From Saccharina japonica (taxonomy: Eukaryota > Sar > Phaeophyceae > Laminariales > Laminariaceae): DNA of 64,000 bases. Below the pieces are notes generated by a model, which was not told where the DNA came from, made no database searches, and saw only the letters and a program-made list of their open reading frames with translations. Within the stretch, counting starts at the first letter, position 1. Every line of letters starts with the position of its first letter. The stretch spans positions 1,191,867 through 1,255,866 of the forward strand of contig MEHQ01000174.1 in NCBI GenBank assembly GCA_008828725.1, in the 5' to 3' direction. Positions 56,642-64,000 of the stretch are shown piece after piece. The translations under genes were made by a program, and so were the position numbers.

Positions 56642-56836
56642 ATGTCCCGTGGTAAAAACAAACCAACGAACGAAAACTTTGCTTTTTCGGTGTGTGCAAA
56701 GACTACGAACCAAAATCGTTTGCTCTGGGTAAATAGCACACAAACTCTCGGCATCCCCGATCCCCGGACGTTTGGTATTGTCTATGCATCTCCGCGCCAC
56801 TCAGTAGTTTTTCTGCCACTTAGCCCTAGTGCATAG
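56642..56836 (+). CDS. Hypothetical protein, 64 residues
   Basis: ATG-started frame with a polar, Asn/Thr-rich product (MSRGKNKPTNENFAFSVCAK). Ends 18 bp before the next ORF. Unknown. Confidence 0.25.
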   Translation: MSRGKNKPTNENFAFSVCAKTTNQNRLLWVNSTQTLGIPDPRTFGIVYASPRHSVVFLPLSPSA

Positions 56837-56854
56837 TAATATGAAAGGCAAACG

Positions 56855-57385
56855 ATGGTTGGGCTTACTATAACAGCAGTACCCCATGGAGCCATTCTCC
56901 AACGTGGCGAATACATAGATTCATATGCTGTATATTGCTTGCGGTTGGACCCGAACAGGTTCGTAGTATGTTTTGCACCACGTAATTTGCTCAGGTTCCT
57001 GGTACCGTTTACGGCACGCCATTTGCTCATGCAGATGCTGAAAAGTTTCAGCGTTCTTGCCACTCCCCTACAGGCACATGGGAGAGGGACATTCAAGTGC
57101 GTATATCCTGCGCGTGTATCGCACATCCCCTTTTACGTCGTACTTCGCACACACAATATACCCCAGTCCCCCAAGCTGCCTGTTTTAACTGATGCTGTCA
57201 CCATGATTTGGATTCTACGATTTCCCCCTTCTGAAATCCTAAGGGGGAAATTAGACGATACGGCCACTCTGACCTCCGACAAAACGTATAAACACAACTT
57301 GCCTCACGAGTATACGTGTTTTGTGCTGGTGAGCCCAAGACAAATAATTTATTGTCCTCGTCAGCCGTTCCTATTCCTCGACTAG
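56855..57385 (+). CDS. Hypothetical protein, 176 residues
   Basis: ATG in good context (ACGATGG). The product contains YAVYCLRLDPNRFVVCFAPR, VPFTARHLLMQMLKSFSVLA and HEYTCFVLVSPRQIIYCPRQ. Rich in aromatic and hydrophobic residues without a clear transmembrane block. With the preceding ORF it is the best candidate for a real gene or exon pair in the right half. Family unknown. Confidence 0.35.
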   Translation: MVGLTITAVPHGAILQRGEYIDSYAVYCLRLDPNRFVVCFAPRNLLRFLVPFTARHLLMQMLKSFSVLATPLQAHGRGTFKCVYPARVSHIPFYVVLRTHNIPQSPKLPVLTDAVTMIWILRFPPSEILRGKLDDTATLTSDKTYKHNLPHEYTCFVLVSPRQIIYCPRQPFLFLD

Positions 57386-58099
57386 GTAGTATGGCCAGCA
57401 TGTCCTCGGGCAGAGCTACGCCAAATGTTTTTCCTCCCTACTGCTGTAGTAATAGGTCTAGCCCGACGTGAGCATCAATACTTAGTACTACAAAGCTTCG
57501 TATGCGTGCCGGCATCGACGATGCACATGCGGGCCGACATCAAGGCTTCGCATTCGTGTCCGACGCACATCATGTGAACCCCGCAAGGGGACAACGGAGT
57601 GGTATATATGTGACGGTTAGGGTCAGACGTATCTATCGTAGATCTCAGAACACGTACGCATGGACGGATACATCAACAAAGTCAAGCACCAAAGATCCGG
57701 CCAGACCGGATCTGAGGGCGTTAGAGGTTCGCTGAACGTTGACCTCTCCCCTTAAGTTGACTCGATGTTCCTCCACCCTTAACGCCCGATTGGGGTGAGG
57801 CTCGATGAGCCCCCCACGGTGCCGGAACTATAATAGACCCGCCGTGTAGCACGGCGGTAGCATCTCCTTGCTACTTGAGAAGAAAGAACTCTGCTCGGTT
57901 ACGTCGACCTCTGTAGATATATTTCGAGTGATAATGTAGCATATACCTTTGTAGAAAACAATATCCAAGGCACTGTAACATTGTTTATCTACGGAGCCGA
58001 GATTGGCTGCGTGCTTCGAAGGACTCGAAGCTATGCCAACTGTTGGAGGTCGAGACAAACACGCCAGAGGGAAGCGGGACTATTGTTTGCAAGGCTTAT
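57386..58099. other. No gene recognised
   Basis: One plus ORF (57,502-57,735) of 77 codons without signature. Confidence 0.35.
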
Positions 58100-58445
58100 G
58101 GCGGTATTTTGACGGGACGGGAACGACGGTAACGGTGGTACGGGACGGAAAAACCGTCCTCAAACTGGTCCCGGCGTCCCGTCCCGTCCACAAACTCTCC
58201 AACCGTTGTCACTTACCGTCCCCTCCCGTCATCACACTCTGCCCCGTTGTACGTTTTACCGTCCCGTTCCGTCAATGAACTAACTCCCGTAGGGAATTAC
58301 AGTCCCGTCTCGTCGAGATACTGTCATTTTCCGTCCCGTCCCGTCCCGTCATCCAAGCCTGCACCGTTGTCGTTACCGTCCCGTCCCGCCGACGAAACTT
58401 ACTCCGTCCCGTCCAAAATCCCCCCCTGCCCGTTGTCTCTTCCCG
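58100..58445. repeat. CCGTCCCGTC minisatellite, array 1
   Basis: Degenerate units of about 45-50 bp centred on TTACCGTCCCGTCCCGTC. The first part (58,112-58,150) has the complementary strand (GACGGGACGGGAACGACGG), so the array starts with an inverted unit. Confidence 0.75.
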
Positions 58446-59069
58446 TCCATTCTCACCACGACTTTACGAATTTACGGCGTTTAGTTTTTCACACTGAAAA
58501 TTCACTTTATATATATTTTTCACAGCAGTCTGGTATGTACATTAAATTGAAGTTATACTACGATAACATGAAAAAATGAAAATACTTCGTCATATAAATT
58601 GTACCAGGTATTAGTTGCTTATTTTTTTTGCAGTTAATATGATACAACAGTGGCAACACCCACCCGCCCACCAGCCACCCGCTCGCGCCCACACACCAGA
58701 CCACCACACAGCACAGCAACGGCACCAGTAGAACCGCCGTGGCCTGCAGCGCGCCATGGGCACGTATTTCACGAGCACGGCTAAGCAACCAGCACAGCCA
58801 CCAGCATCACCACCGCCTCCACCGCCGCCGCCGCCCGCACCATCACCAACCACCACAGCCACGACAGCCACCAGCACCACAGCACAAGCACAGCCATCAG
58901 AACTACGAGTTGGCACGGCAATCATTACTAATTGATTTTGCCGTGCCGGTGTAATTTTTCATGGGGATATGAATTTCAAGATTTATTTATATATATACGT
59001 GCGATTCGTCCAAGTATGTTTTTGAGTTTTCCTCTGGACCAAAAACTGTTTTGATCCAAGGATCCAATG
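58446..59069. other. No gene recognised
   Basis: Contains CCACCACAG / CCGCCGCCG low-complexity at 58,790-58,890 that yields Gly- and Pro-rich ORFs. Confidence 0.4.
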
Positions 59070-59091
59070 CCGCACTACTATGCTACTACTG

Positions 59092-59136
<45 letters not shown>

Positions 59137-59190
59137 TTGCTACTACTACTACTGCTAGTACTACTACTACAGTACTACTAATACTAATGC
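59070..59190 (+). repeat. TAC/CTA microsatellite, third array
   Basis: (CTA)n with CTG interruptions between the two CCGTC arrays. Confidence 0.85.
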
Positions 59191-59239
59191 TACATTGCAT
59201 TCTTGCGTATCGTGTACAACTCACATGTGGGACGGAAAA

Positions 59240-59520
59240 AAATGGCCCCATGGTACGTCCGTCCCGTCCCGTTTTGAAACATAACATTTGCCGTCCCGTC
59301 CCGTCGTGGAAGAAACAACCCGCTGAAGTTTACCGTTCCGTCCCGTCGTGAAAACCCACCCATTTGAAATTTACCGTCCCGTCCCGTTGAGAAATTGTAC
59401 ACCCACTATCCCGTCCCGTCCCGTCTCGACAACCTGTTCGGTCGTCATTTTACCATCCCGTCTTTGTTTGTTTTTCAGCTATACCAGTCAAAACAGTCCC
59501 GCCCCGTCTCGTCTCGATTA
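59240..59520 (+). repeat. CCGTCCCGTC minisatellite, array 2
   Basis: Five to six units of about 50 bp with the core CCGTCCCGTCGTGAAA and variable tails, all in one orientation. Confidence 0.75.
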
Positions 59521-60794
59521 TCAGCCACTGTGGTAAGTCTTGATGGTTTGCCTCCTATTGATAGGATTGTTTGTTCTGTGTTGTATTATATGAAGCACAT
59601 CTTCATGGCTAAAAATCCCCTTCGGTATTTAAAAAAAAAGTACTTGAGTGTTGAAAAACATATTGTTTTCGCTTTTTTTACAGCAGCAACACTATTTCTG
59701 GTATGATAACACAATATCAGTACTCCTTACGGAAAACGGCATAGCTCCAGTTCTAATGCTCAGACCTTCGACCGACCAACGTGTAGCTTGTTCGGTATAT
59801 TCTCTAGGAGGTATTGGGGCTCTTGGATTTGCAAGGGAGGGCAAGCATTGCTGTGTTTGCATCACGAAACGAAAGTGCTCCGCAGCAAGATTTTGATCGT
59901 TTCGGAGCTCCTGTTTGATATATTCACTCTGTGGTGGCCACGTAGGACGCTACGGACGGTCGAACTAGAGGCTCAGGTACGTTCACCTACTAGTGCTCGG
60001 CGTCCTCGTCTAAAATCTGAGTTAAAATAGTACCAGCAGCCGGAGAAACTGCTACTTTTCAAATTCGTCTTGGGTACCAGGGGTATGGTGAGTCGTTTTC
60101 GAGTAAGAGGCACTGTTCGTGGTGAACAAGGCGTCTGATCGATATGCGTCCTGAGACACAATTGTTGACCATGATCTAGACTCTCTGAAACTACTCATTG
60201 GTCCAAAGTCTGAGCAGTCTAATTGGAGAAATGCCTTTTTCCGTAGGGAGTCACGAAAATGTGGAAATTGTACCAGAAATAGTATTGCAACTGAAAAAAC
60301 AAACGGATTTGTTTCTCATTTGCTCACATATGTTTTGTCCGAAGGGGCCCCTTAAAGGTCGAATAGTTCATCAAACATATCCCCCGTACTCGTGTCGGGG
60401 GCCGAACTCAAGAAAAAACCTTAATTGTTTCGAGGCCAACTACTACTACTACTTACAAAGAAATGCGCAGTGGCATGGGTTGCTTGTGCTGCGAGTATAG
60501 TGTTTGCGGATAAGTGGTTTTATAATGTTGCTGACCGAGAGTCTTACATGTCTGGCATGCACCACGCTCCACCTGTTGCTGTATCATGTCGACAACTGCT
60601 GGGAGCACAGAGGCTTGTGAAGTGTACCTGGAGCATGACGCCGACGCGCGGCGGTAGATTGCTCCAGCGGGCCGTCGGCGGGCCGCCGCTAAGGCAACGT
60701 TTCGCGCTGATTTAGTGTCGTGAAGGATGTGTCGTTTCAAATGACTACTCGTGCTTGTGCGACCTTGCTTGTCGAAACCGCGGCATGATGAAAG
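59521..60794. other. No gene recognised
   Basis: Short ORFs on both strands, none with a signature. Confidence 0.35.
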
Positions 60795-61588
60795 CTACAG
60801 TAGTAACCATCTGAGAACGGTACTTTTTTTTTTGTGGGTTCTGCCGATGGCTGTACTGAAAGAACCAAGGCGACAATTCACACGCCGGTTGTGTCCAACA
60901 ATGCCCTGAGTGAAAATGAAAATTCGCGTTCGCGTCGATTTTTATATTTTTCAGTTTTGCTTTAGTTATAGCCTTGAAAGGCTATTTTTGGTAAGGATTT
61001 CAAATGGTCAATTTTCAATATATTTATTTTCGGCTGGCTCAGGAAACCACATTCTAGACCCGATATTGAAAATGTGTTCCCGGAGGATTGTGGTGACAAG
61101 CTATACGATCATCATACAAGTTGTATTGTAGTAAAATATCCATTTTTGATGGCGCTGAAAATTTTTCCGTTTTCGGTTTTTTTCCTTACTGACAGTAAGG
61201 AATTAACCCCAAAACGGAAAATTTTTCAGCGCCATCAAAAATGGATATTTTACTACAATACAACTTGTATGATGATCGTATAGCTAATCACCACAATCCT
61301 CCGGGAACACATTTTCAATATCGGGTCTATAATATGGTTTCCTGAGCCAGCCGAAATTAAATATATTGAAAATTGGCCATTTGCAATCCTTACCAAAAAT
61401 AGCCTTTCAAGGCTATAACTAAAGCAAAACTGAAAAATATAAAAATCGACGCGAACGCGAATTTTCATTTTCACTCAGGGCATTGTTGGACACAACCGGC
61501 GTGTGAATTGTCGCCTTGGTTCTTTCAGTACAGCCATCGGCAGAACCCACAAAAAAAAAGTAACGTTCTCAGATGGTTACTACTGTAG
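60795..61588. mobile_element. Foldback element: 794 bp near-perfect palindrome
   Basis: The arms 60,795-61,186 and 61,200-61,588 are reverse-complements with only scattered mismatches and small indels. They meet at TTACTGACAGTAA with no real loop. The outer ends are CTACAGTAGTAACC / GGTTACTACTGTAG. Each arm holds the same 69-73 codon AT-rich ORF in opposite directions, a by-product of symmetry. Foldback transposons or a recent inverted duplication both fit. Confidence 0.85.
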
Positions 61589-61677
61589 TGTATCATTTAT
61601 TTTAGATCTCTGAAATCGGGCGGTGCGGAGTGTACCGTGATAACGCGCTCAGTCAAAAACGCAGCAGCAGGACATAC

Positions 61678-62007
61678 ATGGCGAGAAGAATAGCTGGCCC
61701 AGCACTAAACAATGTCAAGATTACGCTAATTGCTGCTCAGATGTTGCTTCTGCTATTTATTGCTGTTATCCCTGCCGCTACTGATGCCGCTAGCCGGGGC
61801 TCGCTGCCTCAAAATATTGCTACTCTGTTCGTTATCGTAGGGATAGCACCGTCGGCAGCACCGCTACATTATTATTTTCTCTTCGACAAAAAAGGTGGTT
61901 TGCTGTGCCCCTGTCTAGTACGGTGCCAAGGGTTTGTGAAGTCGGTAGTATTTTTTTCTCCGCAAACTCAGCACCATAATGTTGTGACGGGAGTTACCTT
62001 TGTTTAA
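61678..62007 (+). CDS. Small putative membrane protein
   Basis: ATG at 61,678, about 109 residues. After MARRIAGPALNNVK comes a hydrophobic segment (LIAAQMLLLLFIAVIPAA), a short loop, a second one (IATLFVIVGIAPSAAPLHYY), then a basic/Cys patch (KKGGLLCPCLVRCQGF). Two membrane spans are predicted by eye. It starts 90 bp after the palindrome. Family unknown. Confidence 0.35.
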   Translation: MARRIAGPALNNVKITLIAAQMLLLLFIAVIPAATDAASRGSLPQNIATLFVIVGIAPSAAPLHYYFLFDKKGGLLCPCLVRCQGFVKSVVFFSPQTQHHNVVTGVTFV

Positions 62008-64000
62008 CGGACGATACATATACTCAATAGTACCCTTTTTTGCTAACACTCCACGTACAGTACTAGTGGAGCAGCTCAATGGCCAATGCTTCACATCGAA
62101 AGCGTGTAGATGTCAACTATGGTGATTTTAGCACTCAAATACACGATATACATACATGTAGAATGATCCATGTGATTGTCGCTCAGCTGTTTGAAAGCCG
62201 ATTTTGTAGTACGTTTTGAGCCGAAACCGGCCTGACTTGACATGGGGTCCACTTCTCGGTGCGCTGTTTGCTGGAGGTGCCTCACCTTGCTCTCCTGCCA
62301 GTGTCGGTCTCGTTTGGCTTTCATCGAGTCCCGGGGGTGAGTGCTCAGATCGTGTTTTTGACGAAAAACCAATCAAGTGTCTAGTCGTGCATGCGACCAG
62401 ATATAGAAATGCACCAATCCATGTGACATTGTATTAGATGCCGAGTGGCTCAACGTACTTGTACAGCCTGTCGAGTTCCAATCAAGTGTTTCAGGGGTTC
62501 GAGTGCACTTTCCCTCTGCGAACCCTTTTGTTTTGCAGGTGTTGTTTTGTTTACCCAAGTTGTTTGCTTCATGTATTTGCTGCGTTGTAAATAAGTATAA
62601 AGCAAAACAAAACGACAGCTGTGCGGGATACCTCGATGCACCCAGCTGCTATATGTTGTCGACAGCTGACAGCAAGGATGTTTTTCACGTGGTATGCTGT
62701 ATAATAGTGTTAAGTAGGTATACGAACGCATAAGTTCTTCCATTGTAGTGGTGATGTTGCTGCTGCTGTGTTGCACGAAGAGGGGTCAACACGTGAAAAC
62801 CGCTAAGGAACGAGATGTGAGCAATAATGTCTGATCTTGTTTTAGTCCAACTACGCGCTACTTCGTGGTGAACTCTGTGCCATACATATCGATTTAATCG
62901 ATTTACACAGTATTCCTGATCGTATATAGTGCATGACCACTGAGTCATAACCTACACTGAAACGCGTAGAAAGTTGTCTGCTGCACTTCAAACCCGCCCC
63001 CTCAATTGAATGCTACAATAACAGAGCTACGGGAAAAGTACTTAAACTTGCAGAAACAAAAAAGGCCGGTGGGTGTGTATCCAGACAAAAATAGCAATGA
63101 CCTACTGTATATATCAGTACGTGTGAATACTCTTTTGTCCAGCAATCAACATTGGATAGTTGAAGAGACATCTGATAAAACTGAGACGCGTGTCCACTGT
63201 GGAGTATAGACGTGCGTACGTACTCATATGAACCTACAGAGTAGATTAGTACCTGGTGTAAGCAAAGTCAAAGAAGAGAACAAATCGTGGTGTAAATACC
63301 AGCGATGTATACCCTAGAACAGAAGCCATAACCCGTATGATGGGTGTTCAACTCGGCCCCTGAATAGATCACTAGAGCAACATGGAATCCAAGTAGAAAC
63401 TAATGACATTCGTCCAGTACGACAGCGAAAAGTGCACTGTTCAGTTGTGTACATGTATGTACGTACGTACTCGAAATTTATCTACAAGTAACGATAGTAC
63501 GGCAATAGACTACGTTGGGCGTAATCGTATCGCAAAATAGACTCGTGGTGCTGTGGTGATGACCAGCGAGCTATATCCTAGCAAATAAGACGTAAGAAAG
63601 TGTCTACTGCACTTGTGCTACGCCCCCCCCCCCCAATGGATCCTAGGACAAGAAATAATACAGGTATGTGTCCAGCTTTACTGAGATGTGTGAGTACAAA
63701 TCAGCATGGTGAGTGTGTATTTAGTATACGTACTCAAAGAAAAGCTGTGGAACGCTAAAGAACAACTGATAACAAGGAAAATGTGTATCCGTGACGGCAT
63801 ACAGCAGTGCGCATCATGCTTGATCTTATATAAAACGTACCACGATGTGAAAATACTTACGTACAGCAAAGCCAACAGAGGAAACGTATAAAAGGATACA
63901 TCCCCCACGAAAACCAACAAAAAGAAGAGACGCAAGGAATGCGTATGATGATGACGATCTTCGTTCTTCGTGCTGGTGTTGGGTAGATATGCTGTAGTTG
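62008..64000. other. No gene recognised
   Basis: Short ORFs only. GTACGTACGTAC words near 63,220 and 63,460, and a C12 run at 63,624. Confidence 0.4.

Noticed and set aside
60910-61474. Two small ORFs with near-identical products on opposite strands
   Set aside because: Automatic consequence of the palindrome, with AT-rich composition.

Overview
The window looks like nuclear DNA of a eukaryote with a repeat-rich genome. The evidence is decayed Ty1/copia reverse-transcriptase and gag sequence, long-TIR DNA elements with 9-10 bp target duplications, many MITEs, large CAG and TAC triplet arrays, and a few exon-like frames bounded by GTGAGT/GTAAGT donors and CAG acceptors. There is no bacterial gene spacing, no Shine-Dalgarno pattern and no operon. 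A multicellular alga, perhaps a brown alga, is my best guess from the general character of the sequence. That is weak inference, since no diagnostic host gene is present.

Layout. 0-2.3 kb: a dispersed repeat invaded by a hAT-like element full of TACTCCGAGTA near-palindromes, then a MITE nested in a MITE. 2.3-2.9 kb: an unknown ORF abutting that MITE. 4.3-8.2 kb: an LTR-flanked element (LTRs about 98% identical) with a minus-strand polyglutamine protein frame. 10.0-10.9 kb: a Mutator-like element inserted in another MITE. 10.9-17.5 kb: the most gene-like stretch, with plus-strand coding-like fragments, one good short intron, one clean exon and a duplicated exon-like unit. 17.6-25.5 kb: copia remains, one element nested in another, followed by a Q-rich gag-like frame with a broken zinc knuckle. 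26.6-28.9 kb: TAC microsatellites around an inverted duplication. 29-32 kb: repeat pairs and a small MITE. 32.9-44 kb: mostly repeats and short palindromes. 44.4-50.4 kb: a roughly 950 bp direct duplication with inverted pieces, a poly-A run and an undetermined base. 50.7-51.9 kb: a third long-TIR element. 52.3-57.4 kb: a run of plus-strand ORFs of unknown function. 58-59.5 kb: CCGTC minisatellites. 60.8-61.6 kb: a near-perfect 794 bp palindrome followed by a small membrane-protein ORF.

Most of the window is mobile DNA and its wreckage, and the nesting gives a relative order of insertions. I found no complete, recognisable host gene. The gene-like regions (10.9-16 kb and 52.3-57.4 kb) are reported as unknowns. 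Reading UAA/UAG as glutamine would open several Q-rich frames, but the copia fragments argue against a changed genetic code and for ordinary decay.
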